From Bostrychus sinensis (Eukaryota > Chordata > Actinopteri > Gobiiformes > Eleotridae), in the NCBI GenBank assembly GCA_020698575.1, contig CM036257.1, positions 19,297,520 through 19,361,519 on the forward strand: 64,000 nucleotides of DNA. The letters run 5' to 3'. The notes under the pieces are model-generated. The model worked only from the letters and a program-made list of their open reading frames with translations. It did not search any database and was not told the origin of the DNA. Made by a program: the position numbers and the translations under genes. Positions within the stretch are counted from its first letter, which is position 1, and every line of letters begins with the position of its first letter. Shown here piece by piece: positions 48,261-59,383 of this stretch.

Positions 48261-48579
48261 TAAAATGCAATTATAGTAATATTACCATAGTACTGTATTT
48301 ACAGTACATTTAATTTTTCTGAAGTGGTTACTTTGATATTGCTTGGTTGTGTTTCTTTTAATAAAAGCTGCGGTGTTAGACACAACCACAGTATCAGAGA
48401 AAAAAAAAAAATGTGACAACACTTTTGAGGACATACACAGCAGTTTTATTGGCTCGAAGTGTAATTCTTCCGTTGCAGGAGGAATAATGAGAAGTGGGAT
48501 TTGCTGTTGCCTAATGAGCACTTGTGCTGTTGTGTTCACATCAAGGACAAAGATGTGACGTTAAGCCTGTTACATCCTC
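48261..48579. other. Intergenic, nothing recognised
   Basis: No repeat or coding signal. Confidence 0.45.
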
Positions 48580-49180
48580 TGCTGCGTCCTCTTAGTATCT
48601 CTGTGTGTACAGTCTGGACACATGATTACTGCAATGATTTACTCTCCAGTCTTCCTAATGGCAATAGTCCCTTGAAGATTACCGCTGAAGAAAGACATGC
48701 AGAAGTGTCGCCGAAAGATATTTTAATATGTGGCGGTTACAATGTGATCACAAAGCCACATGACACCTATTATAATTCATCATGATAACAGAACAGGCTT
48801 ATTTTAGGAGTAATATTAATTAAACAGACACTATATAGAGCAGCAAACCCCTGAAGGCTTTCCTATACAGTCTGGTATTTTTCACTATTATAATCTATTA
48901 ATGACAAGTGCATATAGGGCGTGTTTAATGAGCAACTGTTTAATTTGACCTACAGTGCCGCGGTGTGATTGGTCCAGATAGATCACATGACTAAAGTGTG
49001 ATTATTCCCGTAGCAGAGGTCGCTTAATTTATCTTTATAGTGTACGATGTGCGCGAACTGACACGAGGCCAGCTAACGATACACGAGATAATAAAGTGGA
49101 GGCTTGTTGGAGGCAAAGGGGAGATGACTTTAATATTTATGATTAGACAAGATTGGCCTTATCTCGCAATGATACAAAGC
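48580..49180. promoter_or_regulatory. Candidate conserved noncoding block
   Basis: Repeat-free, high-complexity sequence with CpGs. 48900-49180 contains GTGATTGGTCC (CCAAT-box on the opposite strand), ATCACATGA and several GATA/TTATC cores (near 49029 and 49086). Coding frames across it are short and unsupported. Regulatory role is inference. Confidence 0.35.
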
Positions 49181-49964
49181 CCTTTTAAAATTTTCTGGAT
49201 TCAGACAGTGTTTCATATTTACAGTGAAAAAACAAATCATTTATTCCTCAGCTCATTGTTGTCCTTTCCTAAAAATGTCATAAAAATTGAATCATTTCCA
49301 TTACCTACCTCTTGCAAACAGATTTACTAAGAAAATGCCTGGACTCACAACTCATGCCATCTACAACGCCTGTGTGGTCTGAGAGTTGCAAATGTAACAA
49401 AGCCTAAAACATAAAGACACAGACTAACAGACCATCACCTTTTTTTGCTGAGGGTAATACGTTTCATTTCTATGCATGCACAGTCTACTGTGTCTACATC
49501 TATCTAGTGTGTGAGGGGGCTCGTGAAACTCAACCTGCCTGTGATCCACTTTAACTCTGGAGAGAGTCGTAGTGAGTTTCTTGCTCCCAGAAGTGCTCTG
49601 ATTATCTTCTATCAGTGCGTGCTGTAACAGGAGCTGAGATCTTCAACAGAACACTTCTCACGCCACAGATCTAACATAAACCAACAGAAGTCACAGCAGA
49701 GGAACATGCAACAGCCAGGTCTTTATCAGCAGACTCTAGCCTATGTTGTTTAAAGCTTTATTATTTTGTGCGATGGGATGATGGTACAGTCCATTATTAT
49801 ACTGCTGTTTTCACTGGGACGAGGCTTTAATGATGATGGTGCATTCACTGCTAACTGTCAGTCGTTTAACTGCTGCTACCTCTGCGCTTCAACATGTGCT
49901 CTATCATCTGTTAAAACAAGCATCCTTTACAATGGACCAGCTACACTTTCAGCTACATTTGCTA
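49181..49964. other. Intergenic, nothing recognised
   Basis: Mostly AT-rich, leading into the ACT array. Confidence 0.45.
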
Positions 49965-50812
49965 AATAAATACTTCTACTACAGCAACTATTACTAGTAA
50001 AGCAATTATTTCTACTACTACTGCAACTACTACTGCAACTACTACTACTACTACTGCAGCTATTACTGCAACAATTACTAGCACTACTTCAAGTACTACT
50101 AGTGCTACTGCAACTATTACTAATATTACTGCAACTATTACTGCAACAATTACTAGCACTACTGCAACTACTACTGCAACTACTACTACTACTGCAGCTA
50201 TTACTGCAACAATTACTAGCATTACTGCAACTACTACTACTGCAGCTATTACTGCAACAATTACTAGCACTACTGCAACTACTACTAGCATTACTGCAAC
50301 TACTACTAGCATTACTGCAACTACTACTCCTACTACTGCAGCTATTACTGCAATTATTACTAGCACTACTGCACCTACTACTAGTACTACTGCAATTATT
50401 ACTAGTATTACTGCAACATTACTGCAACAATTACTAGTACTACTTCAACTACTACTAGTGCTACTGCAACTATTACTAGTATTACTGCAACTATTACTGC
50501 AACTAGCACTACTTCAACTACTACTAGTCCTGCTGCAACTATTACTAGTACTACTGCAACTATTATTGCAACAATTACTAGCACTACTGCAAGTACTACT
50601 AGTACTACTGCAATTATTACTAGTATTACTGCAACAATTACTAGTATTACTGCAATTACTACTAGTACTACTGCAACTATTACTAGTACAACTGAAACTA
50701 CTACTACTAGTACAACTACTAGTACAACTACTAGTACTACTACTACTACTACTACAGCAACTACTCCTACTCCAACTATTACTACTACTACTGCAACTAC
50801 TACTTTTAAAAG
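49965..50812. repeat. ACT-type trinucleotide array with GCAACT variants
   Basis: About 850 bp built from ACT/ATT trinucleotides interspersed with GCAACT and AGTACT, giving longer quasi-units such as ATTACTGCAACTACTACTAG. Because the unit is a multiple of three and lacks stops in several frames, long meaningless frames (poly-Leu on one strand, Val/Ala- and Ser-rich on the other) run through it. Not coding. Confidence 0.95.
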
Positions 50813-51179
50813 TTAAGGATACACCAAGTTTTAAAATATATGGTTGTCCCACTAAGACAGGGCTTCCTGTAACTTTAATGTTTTGTTGGATTCTGTAGTG
50901 AAATTAAATATTTGTGAAGCCAGTGCTTGACTTTCTGATTCCTGCTCAAAAAGTCTTCACCTATATTTTGTCATAACACAGTGTAGCTTCTGTCTTTACA
51001 GCCCTGAAGGTGTCTTGCTTCTCTCCACAGATCCTGAGGCATGCAGCGAATGTAATTTCACTTTCGAAATTATGATCGACAGCTGGGTGAAGCGATGGAC
51101 ACGCCTTATCTGTATTTCCACGGTGGAGAAAAAGGAAGAGGTGCAGGAATAACACAAGAGTTAGTGAGTCATTAAACAA
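50813..51179. other. Intergenic, nothing recognised
   Basis: The minus-strand open frame 50961-51281 extends into the next block; it has no domain. Confidence 0.4.
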
Positions 51180-51560
51180 GGCAAATGAGTCTCTGATACA
51201 TTCGAAATAATGTTTAACCCAGTTCGTCGCGTGCACAAGAGTAGACAGGCGAGCGTGCAGATAATACCGTCCCGCATGCATTTTAATAGGCTTGACAGCG
51301 AGGGATCACAGCATATTAATCCATAGCTTTGTCGAGCCACACTCCGCTAATGTGGCTCTTTACCAAGCTATTATAACCACACTCTGACTGCGACAAATGG
51401 AAAATAAATGGCGTGGAGATGGATTCTATATTCAGTCATGTGTTACAGTTGTTCCCTCAAGGGCTGTGGAGTACTGTGAGCAGTTTCTGACCCATTTTAG
51501 ACTCGGGAATGCAGACGGGGAAGTTATTATTTCATTGATTTTTCTATATTTGATGTAAGA
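51180..51560. promoter_or_regulatory. Candidate conserved noncoding block
   Basis: High-complexity, CpG-containing, repeat-free sequence. It carries a TGACAG core (51293-51298, TALE-type site) and TAATCC (51317-51322, OTX/PITX-type site) 19 bp apart, and several TAAT cores. This is the most CNE-like texture in the window, but function is inferred. Confidence 0.35.
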
Positions 51561-51796
51561 TCAGTTAACAAGGGGGAAAAATGCAGATGAGATACTGTAT
51601 GTCGTATTAATATCTCAATAAAGAACATACTCTGAAGCTGTTTTGGAGAATTGTTAACCTCAACCCTTATGTGGCTAAAATAAAAGTGCATAAGGCAAAA
51701 TTCAAAGGTGGAAAGCAATGAGATTCTGATGAAAAAGCAGTAAACACAGGCGCTCAAAAAGGTAGAAATTATTAAAAAAGACTTATAACATGGCTA

Positions 51797-52013
51797 GTTA
51801 GTTAAAATAATGCCACTGCGTTTCGGCTCTTAGGCCTTCATCAGGGCAAACTGTTGTTGCGTTTTGGGGAAGGTATTGTCCCCATAGAGAAATCTCACTG
51901 GGGCAACCCATCAGGAGCAGCGGGCGACCACAGTGCAGCGCCCTGGGAGCCTTCTCCAGATCCTGGTCAGGAGTACTTAGCTGGAGGATTAGCCTATTTT
52001 GCATGTTTTAGGT
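51797..52013 (-). mobile_element. SINE 3' part, reverse orientation
   Basis: TGTCCCCATAGAGAAATCTC then GGGGCAACCCATCAGGAGCA and CAGTGCAGCGCCC with CCTTCTCCAGATCC is the reverse complement of the 30780-30905 SINE segment. It is preceded by CGTTTCGGCTCTTAGGCCTT CATCAGGGC, a motif known from other fish repeats, so a second element may be joined. Confidence 0.55.
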
Positions 52014-52102
52014 TGGCACTATCTTAACCATGTTATAATAAAGGCTTTTTAATATTTCCTGCCTTACTGAGTGCGCCAATTTTATGCTTTTTTTCACCAG
52101 TT

Positions 52103-52460
52103 TTGATACTGATTCCTGCACTGAAGAGTAATAATTTTGAACAAACGTATCACATCCAAGTAATTCGCAACTCGCAACCCAAAAAGGGCTTTGAAATCAA
52201 CTCCTTTTGGAAGTCCCGAGAGCTAAATACAAACACCATCACAGACTTTGTTCTTTTTAAACATAGGCTTAAAATGTATTTATTCAGACTGGCTTTTAAC
52301 ACTTAGTAATGCCGTGACAATTTTTATTTTATTTTATTCTATATTATAGTATTTTATGTATTTCCATTGTTAATGTTTTATTTATTTTTGTTTGAAGTAG
52401 CACTCCTGCATGCCATGCTTTGACTGAGCAATGACATACTTTTGGATTAATAAAGTATAT
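52103..52460 (+). pseudogene. Possible LINE 3' end remnant
   Basis: The frame ending at 52306 reads FWKSRELNTNTITDFVLFKH then RLKMYLFRLAFNT, similar in pattern to the LFKSRLKTVLF end of the L2 protein at 12.6 kb. An AT-rich 3' region with AATAAAG follows at about 52450. Short match, tentative. Confidence 0.3.
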
Positions 52461-52599
52461 TTTAGTAATAATATGTACTGTCTGTGTAACTATTTTAAAA
52501 CATACTTATACATGAGATTTAAAGAAAAAAGCTTGAGTAGTAAACAATTGTTTTGTTTTATTCTGTAAATGAGTCAAAGTAATTTGTGACCATGGTGAC

Positions 52600-52930
52600 A
52601 AAGTGAGTAGTAAAGTACAATACTATGCGATTAGTAGAGTGCGATGGAGAAGTGAATGAATAATGCAATTGTAAAGTGACTTTAAGTGACTACAAAAAAG
52701 TGCTAAGTAAGACTGATGCATTATTATTAATATTTAAAGTAGCAGTTGCAGTAATTGTATAGATTAGTAGCAAATGTAGTATTCGGACTGGTAATAGCAA
52801 AACTTTCTTCTGATGTAAATATTATACTCGATATGTTTTTATTTTTATTTAACAATTTTGTTGACTACTTTTACATCTGTTTGGATAATATCATTTTGCA
52901 GTAACTTTTACTTAAGTACAGATAAGGAGA
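52600..52930. repeat. AGTA-rich decayed hAT-like sequence
   Basis: Repeated GTAGTA, AAAGTA and a terminal TTTTACTTAAGTACAGATAA recall the interior and subterminal parts of the 62154-62692 element. No termini are recognisable. Confidence 0.25.
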
Positions 52931-53127
52931 ACTTCAAAAACTATTGCAACAGAGAGCTAGGTGCCTTATGATACAGTTTATCAAAAAATGTTTCTTGCTT
53001 CATATCAGTTTCACATTTACTTTCCATCAGGTTGAGTAGACAGCACTTCATTTTTGAGGAGATAATGAATGTCTTTGAAACATCAAATTATAAGTTAGCG
53101 ATGTACTGAGTTTTTTCTTTTTCAGAG

Positions 53128-54290
53128 GTGGAGGCCAGACAGACTTGGCAGGCCCAAACGTATTGTGAGGGTCTGTTGGGAACGTCTGGCTGAGTCCTCT
53201 GTCAGAGGGGTCTTCAACTCACACCTCCGGGAGAGCTTTGCCCAGATCCCGAGGGAGGCTGACATGGAGTCCGAGTGAACCATGTTCTCCGCCTCTATTG
53301 TCGATGCGGCCGTTCAGAGCTGTGGCCGTAAGGTCTCTGGTGCCTGTCGTGGCGGCAACCCCCGAACCCGGTGGTGGACACCGGAAGTAAGGGATGTTGT
53401 CAGGCTGAAGAAGGAGTCCTATCGAGCCTGGCTGGCTTGTGGGACTCCCGAGGCAGCCGACGGGTACTGGAAGGCCAGGTGTGCTGCGGCCCGGGCGGTT
53501 GTGGAGGCAAAAACTCTGGGAGGGTCTGGGAGGAGTTCAGGGAGGCCATGGAGGAAGACTATCGGTTGGCCTCAAAGAGATTCTGGCAAACCGTCCGCCG
53601 CCTCAAGAGGGGGAAGCAGTTCTTCAGCAACACTGTTTACAGTGAGGGGTTCCTGCCTCAAGTGGAGGAGTTCAAGTATCTTGGGGTCTTGTTCATGAGT
53701 GAGGGAAGGATGGAGCGTGAGATTGACAGACGGATCGGTGCAGTGTCTGCAGTAATGCAGTCATTGTATGAGTCTGTTGTGGTGAAGAAGGAGCTGAGCT
53801 GAAAGGCGAAGCTCTTGATTTACCGGTCGATCTACGTTCCTACTCTCACCTATGGTCATGAGTTTTGGGTCATGACCGAAAGGACAAGATCCCGGATACA
53901 AGCGGCCGAAATGAGTTTCCTCCGCAGGGTGGCTGGGCGCTCCCTTAGAGATAGGGTGAGGAGCTCGGTTACCCGGGAGGAGCTCGGAGTAGAGCCACTG
54001 CTCCTCCACATCGAGAGGCGCCAGCTGAGGTGGCTTGGACATCTGTTCCAGATGCCTCCTGGACACCTCCCTGGGGAGGTGTTCCCGGCATGTCCCACCG
54101 GGAGGAGGCCCCGGGGAAGACCTAGGACACGCTGGAGGGACTATGTCTCTCGGCTGGCCTGGGAACGCCTTGGGGTTCCTCCAGAGGAGCTGGAGGAAGT
54201 GTCCGGGGAGAGGGATGTCTGGATGTCCCTGCTTAGACTGCTGCCTCCGCGACCCTGCCCTGGATAAAGTGGAAGAAGATGAATGTTTGG
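53128..54290 (+). mobile_element. RTE-type LINE 3' part, internally deleted
   Basis: A 5'-truncated non-LTR retrotransposon, GC-rich against its surroundings. It keeps the region between endonuclease and RT, has lost the RT core by internal deletion, and keeps the C-terminal domain. The 3' end is TGGATAAAGTGGAAGAAGAT then GAATGTTTGGATGGATGG, the GATG/ATGG tail of RTE-type fish LINEs (Rex3/Expander-like). The RTE label rests on tail type and on the C-terminal domain. Confidence 0.75.
53282..54267 (+). pseudogene. RTE-type LINE polyprotein remnant
   Basis: Frame one (from 53282) reads NPRTRWWTPEVRDVVRLKKE then SYRAWLACGTPEAADGYWKA, the linker after the endonuclease. Around 53515-53526 the family sequence shifts to the next frame: RVWEEFREAMEEDYRLASKR then FWQTVRRLKRGKQ. 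At about 53645 it jumps straight to LPQVEEFKYLGVLFMSEGRM, so the whole RT catalytic core, including the YADD-type box, is missing. A TGA at 53800-53802 breaks the frame where Arg is expected, as from CGA by CpG decay. The frame then continues as the C-terminal domain TLTYGHEFWVMTERTRSRIQ, LGVEPLLLHIERRQLRWLGH, GRRPRGRPRTRWRDYVSRLA to PPRPCPG at 54267. It is non-functional through deletion, frameshift and nonsense change. Confidence 0.8.
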
Positions 54291-54334
54291 ATGGATGGAG
54301 GTTTAGTTTTGATTCCCACATGTGGAGCCACAAC

Positions 54335-54375
54335 ATCTGTCAGTCCCATGCCTGGATAAATGGAGTCCCACCCAT
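54335..54375 (+). repeat. Dispersed repeat family C fragment
   Basis: CTGTCAGTCCCATGCCTGGA then TAAATGGAG matches 18940-18975 and 23705-23735. It lies just after the LINE tail. Confidence 0.5.
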
Positions 54376-54799
54376 GTGAGCAATTGGTCCCCAGAAAGAA
54401 TGGAGCAGCCGAAAGGGACTCCATTATGTACTCGTGTGTCACAACAAAAGCAAATTTAAGACGCCATACTGTTCAACAACACAACACAAAATCTGCCTTC
54501 CACTGGATCAAGGTGTTGCTTTAATAACATTTTCTTCCAGTATCCTTTTACTTTATACATGTCTTTCACATTTAATTCCTTAATTAATACCAAAGCAAAA
54601 GCTGATAAATAACACCAAAATGCATGCACCAAAATGTCTCTTGCAGTCATGTAGCTCTTCACTGCTGAAAAAATAACCGTCACACTTACTGTGTGTATTC
54701 AAAATCATTTCCCCAAAAGACGTAAAGAACTGGAAATGGTGAAAAAACTTCATATATAACAGCGAATTTGAGCTCCTTGTGTTGCAGCGCCGAGTGTAA
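54376..54799. other. Intergenic, nothing recognised
   Basis: No repeat or coding signal. Confidence 0.45.
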
Positions 54800-55060
54800 T
54801 CATGGATTATTAACATTTATATTGAAAGATGAAGCCCCATTAGGAGGCAGCTGGTAAATTACATTTGGATTTCGAGCGTCTGCGTGCGTGACTGTGGGTT
54901 AAAGAGGAATAGGGGAGGTTTATTGCAACATGGCGGGTGGAGCTCATTTCAGCAGGCCTCCACCAACACTCCCAGGCTCATTTACATACAGCTATTTATG
55001 AGGTTGAAGTTGCAGTCTCGGGGCAGCTGTGAGGGCAAAAGAGGAAAACTGTAAATGTAA
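54800..55060. promoter_or_regulatory. Candidate conserved noncoding block
   Basis: Repeat-free balanced sequence with CpGs and homeodomain-like cores (GGATTATTAAC, TAAATTACATTTGG), then GCTCATTTACATACAGCTAT. No open frame of note. Inference only. Confidence 0.3.
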
Positions 55061-55687
55061 ATGTCATGTATAGCATTATATTTTTGTATTGCATTTTAAG
55101 ATTCAATTACAAGTTGTTTTCTCATATCAGGTTTTTATGAAGGTTGTAATATCTTTATATGTGCTGCTTTGGGTTATGAGATACGCCGTGTCTCAGGTGA
55201 CATACTTGGATTTTATTGCTGCATTCATTTAAAGCAACATTTGAAGTCTTTTTACAGGAAGGCAATAGTTACACTTCTTACATTGTGTGCAAATCAGAAA
55301 GAGGACACCCTAGAGCAGATATTCTGAAGAGTGTAATGCTATATGTGTTTGCAGCTAAATCTGATCTGCCTTATACTTTATAGGTCATTTCAGGTCTGTG
55401 CTGTGATGGAATGTGAAAAAAAAAGGTTTAAACAGTGATATGACATTGGTTTTGTATTGACGGAACAGAATATACAAAAAGTTTGACTGGAGTGGACTGT
55501 GTACTTGTGTGTAAACAACAGTATAATGTAGCCCTGAGAGGATATAATGATTTTACAATGAGTTTACACAAATATATAACATTTACTCCATAAATGTTTT
55601 CAAACATTTCCATTCAAATAGGAAACAAGAACTGAGGGCTGACGGGAAGGTTAGGGTGGTACAAAGCTTTACACTCCTCATTTTGGA
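55061..55687. other. Intergenic, nothing recognised
   Basis: AT-rich, no feature. Confidence 0.45.
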
Positions 55688-55870
55688 AACAGTGTACAGT
55701 GATGGTGGTGGTTATTGTTCCTCCCTCTCAGCTAGGAGGTTGTGGGTTCAATCCTCGGGCCGGCCAACTTCAGTCTCTCTGGGTGAAGTCTGAGTTTATT
55801 ACCTGTATTGCTGTAGTTTTTCTCCAGGTACTCCAGTGTGTTTATGAGTGTCAGCCAGCGACTCACTGGC
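55688..55870 (+). mobile_element. tRNA-headed SINE, 5' part
   Basis: GGTTGTGGGTTCAATCCTCG at 55738-55757 is a good RNA polymerase III B box in a tRNA-like context. Upstream TGATGGTGGTGGTTATTGTT is a decayed A-box region. A decayed body follows up to about 55870. It is related to the 31035-31431 SINE head. Confidence 0.5.
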
Positions 55871-57569
55871 CATTGAAGAAATACAACTGCTTCATACTGA
55901 ATATACTCTTAAAAAGGGCTATTCAATTTCATTTGCAGATTGGCAAAAATAAATAAATAAATAAATAAAATAAAAGGTTTATGAGAGCTCGATGGATCAA
56001 CAACATTATGAATAATACAAATGTACTATTGCACATAGAAAAATAGTTCCTTTTCTTTTCCTTTATCCTTTAGGGGTAGGGTCAGATAAGTTTATACTTC
56101 TCTCTTTTGGACATGTGTCTTTTTTTGGACTTTTTTTGTTTTTTGTCATCTATGGTGATGAGTGAAATCAATAATAATATAGATAATGCACATTTCTCAA
56201 AATAAATGAAATGAAATGAATATGAAATTTATCTTTAATCTTTGAACACAAATGCACAATAAAGCTGTCATAAAAGCAACAATGCACAAACAAAAAATAA
56301 AACACTTCAACATTTCTCATGCCTTGGTTTCTGAGATGGGAACAAATATTAAATTCAGCAGTATATCTAGAAATATGCACAGTTTTTATACTCAAAAACT
56401 AAAAACAATCACACATTCCTAAAACTAATTTAACATTTACCAACTAGCTAAACAATAACAAGAATAAGCAGATTTTTTCTTCAACTGTGAACAGTTCAGG
56501 GACTTTTTTTGACTGTATCAAGATCTATGAGAGAGCTTGGATGTTCCACAGTAAAATTATTCTTATGTATATTTTAAAAATCGATTGGATACATTTTCAG
56601 TATAGAGCCAATTTTGCACTCAGGCTGTAAGTTGAAAAGGCCTGCTCTAAAATGAAAATACAAGCATTAAAACAATAATTTTAGAGTGGGCTCATTAAAC
56701 TGATGTGAAGTAAAATTATACAAGATTGCTCAAAAACGCCTGCAGTAAGTGTTGTTTACTGCATGTCTTCTCAAAAGCCTCTTCAACCATGACTCACAGA
56801 CAGTTATCTAAAATCTTCATCTTTCACACTGAGTGCAAACAATAAACCATTATCTTCAGTTGACCTCCAAAATCAGTGCGAAAAAAAAAAAAAAAAACTG
56901 TCTTAGATCTTAGAAAAAAGGGACCCCAGCTTCTGTTCAGAGCAAGAAATGAGCTCAAACCATGAACCCAGAGAGATACCCTTCAAAATATCAAGTATGG
57001 ACAGCTATCATTGATTATTAATGCAAAAAAGTAATTTGCATTTCAGCACATTCATGGTCTTTGCTGTCAGGTCTTTGAACGCATCACACATAATTACTGG
57101 CATGGCATCAGCAACAAATACCGATGTCTGAGGATGGTTTAAGAGTTGGCTTCACTGTACAAAAGTGAGTTGGGCTTTGTAAACCACTTGCGCTGCTAAA
57201 TTCCCATTAACCCCCACTGACAGACAGCGAAAGAAGCTTTTAACAGAATTCAATATTTCTCCCAGCAGCCTGACATACTGTGTCCTCTGCCCCGGTCTGC
57301 CTGTCACTCCCTTTAATTACTCTTGTTGTAAAACCTATCAGCCTCCGACCAAGTCCACACCAACCAGACCAGAGTTCGATACTAGTTTGGCAGCAGAAGT
57401 GGCTCAGTGTGGGCTGGTTAGAGGAAAGATTTGCTTCAGAGCAGTACACTGGTAGATAGAACTATAGTCTGTTCTTCTTCTACTTTATATTTGCATAGAG
57501 GAGAACTTAAACTAGAAGCCCTCCGAGAGCACAGACCAAGGCACCCAAATTAGTGACGGGTTATTTGCC
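55871..57569. other. Intergenic with small microsatellites
   Basis: AAAT repeat at about 55948-55970, poly-A at 56881-56897. No gene signal. Confidence 0.45.
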
Positions 57570-57760
57570 AGTGAGCTGCCTTTCAGAGACGATTCTTTAG
57601 AGTGAATCGAGCAGATGAGAGACCAATATTCAGCTGCTCCGGCTCGGCTCTGCTAAAAATCGGTGCAAGCAGAGGGGAATTTTATTTTGATGAGAACACC
57701 ATGCAGCCAATCACCTGTGAGGACAGACTAGGATCATATCAGTGAGTGAAAGAAGAAGTA
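57570..57760. promoter_or_regulatory. Candidate noncoding regulatory block
   Basis: Repeat-free balanced sequence with CCAATCACCTG (57708-57718). Weak call. Confidence 0.2.
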
Positions 57761-58184
57761 AGGTGGCCTCCGAAGACAGTGAGTGTAGCGGTACAGGCCG
57801 GTTACACAGAGTGACAGAGAGGGACAATGGTTAATGGGTTAGCCTGATTTAAATGCAAGCTCACTGGGAAAAAGTGAAGAAATGAATTGGCTGCATTTTC
57901 ATTTTACTAGAGCCAGCAAAGATGAGTAGAGCTTTTTGAAACTGTATTTTGCTCTTGTAAACTGGATAAAAGGCTTTTACAAAAATACTTTTTTTAAACC
58001 AACACACATAACTACTAAATTATAAATGGCTTCTAGATTAAGCACTGTTCATTTAGCGATTCTAAATGACGAGTCATACGAGCAAGGTTTCTATGAGAGC
58101 TATGCCAAATAAGCTGAATCTTTGAAAAGAGCTGGACTGCCCATCACCGTAATAACATCATAATCACTTATTTGGTTCATGGCC
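57761..58184. other. Intergenic, nothing recognised
   Basis: No repeat or coding signal. Confidence 0.4.
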
Positions 58185-58262
58185 TCTTTGGCTGGAGTTT
58201 GTACCTTTGCTGGGATTTGAACCCCCAATGCTTTCTGATCAACCAACTGAGCAATATGTTTG
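58185..58262 (-). repeat. tRNA-like relic (SINE head or tRNA pseudogene)
   Basis: On the minus strand, TTGCTCAGTTGGTTGATCAG (A-box region) is followed by GGGGGTTCAAATCCCAGCAA, a perfect B box with a T-arm stem. No complete cloverleaf acceptor stem is evident. Confidence 0.5.
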
Positions 58263-59189
58263 AAATACTTAAGATTGTTATTTCTAGCAATCATAGCTAA
58301 AGATTTAATAATGCTGCTAACCTAATTTATATTATACTCTGTCTGAGTCTGTATGTTTTCTGTACTCCTGCTTCCTCTTCCTGTAACAGTGAAGTGGTGC
58401 ATCTAAAATTTCCATATTGAATGAATAGTTGTCAGTGCCTTGCTTCAAGCCCATATTGCTGTGATAGGCTCCAGTGATCCATAATCTTAAGATTTCTTTG
58501 AGATTACATTAACAATTGGAAGTACTGCATATTGCATGTGGATGGTGTACATTTTCCACACCTTGTATAATGCTTTTTATAAAATTACACAGTCGCCTTT
58601 CAAATGAGCTAATCTAAATTCATGTAGTTTCTTATAAAAAGTTGAAGATTTTATATTTTTTATTATCTGGCCTTGTTAGTTTTGAGAAGCCTCTAGACTT
58701 GCATGGATCATTACTGCGTCCAAAAACTTTTATATTACCTTCAAACTGTGCAAAAGTTAGTATCAGAAACTGCTGGTCCCCCTGTGGGTATTTGTAACTC
58801 TGATCAATAACATTTGTGAATAGTTGTTTTGGATCATTCAGAGCATGGCAATTAAACGAGGTTTGAAGTTTGTGACCCCCTGTAGTCCTAAAAGAAGCTT
58901 CAGTCTGATACAGCAGGCACTGTTGCAGACTCATTTAGCTTGTTAGTGACTTGAAATCTATATCAGTAATTCATTTTCAGCAATGAGAAACCTTAAGATG
59001 AGTTTTTGTAATGCCTAGTTGAGGAACAATTGAGGCATGTCTTATATCTGGCAAATTTTAATTTCGTAAATAGCTCTTCTATAGATCTTTGCCATAACAT
59101 AGCTCAATATAAATATGGCATGACATTGGACTAATCATGCATTTTTATTTTTAATACTTAAAGTTATTTATTCATGTGCTAAATTCTGA
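58263..59189. other. Intergenic, nothing recognised
   Basis: A minus-strand open frame of 100 codons at 58632-58934 has no recognised domain. Confidence 0.4.
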
Positions 59190-59383
59190 TGAGGAAGCCT
59201 ATCCCAGCAACTATGGACCAGAAGCAGGGCACAACCGGGACAATGGTCAACATAGCTTTACATTAAAATTCACCTATACATGCACGTCTCTGGACAATGG
59301 GAGGAAGCTGTGGGCCAGGCCAAACCCACAATTTCTTTTTTAAGAAGCAGGAATGCTAACGACTCTGCCACTGTGCACAGCTA
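59190..59383 (-). mobile_element. Old copy of the tRNA-headed SINE
   Basis: CCTATCCCAGCAACTATGG, CATGCACGTCTCTGGACAAT then GGGAGGAAGC, and GGAATGCTAACGACTCTGCC match, in order, the plus-strand reading of the SINE at 31035-31431. Several internal segments are deleted. Confidence 0.6.

Noticed and set aside
49962..50898. Poly-Leu, Val/Ala-rich and Ser-rich frames
   Set aside because: Artefacts of the ACT trinucleotide array.
53371..53802. Apparent 143-codon independent gene
   Set aside because: It is the middle of the RTE LINE remnant, in frame with the C-terminal part after a single TGA.
58185..58262. Functional tRNA gene
   Set aside because: Only the internal promoter boxes and T-arm are visible; no acceptor-stem pairing or terminator run in the right place.
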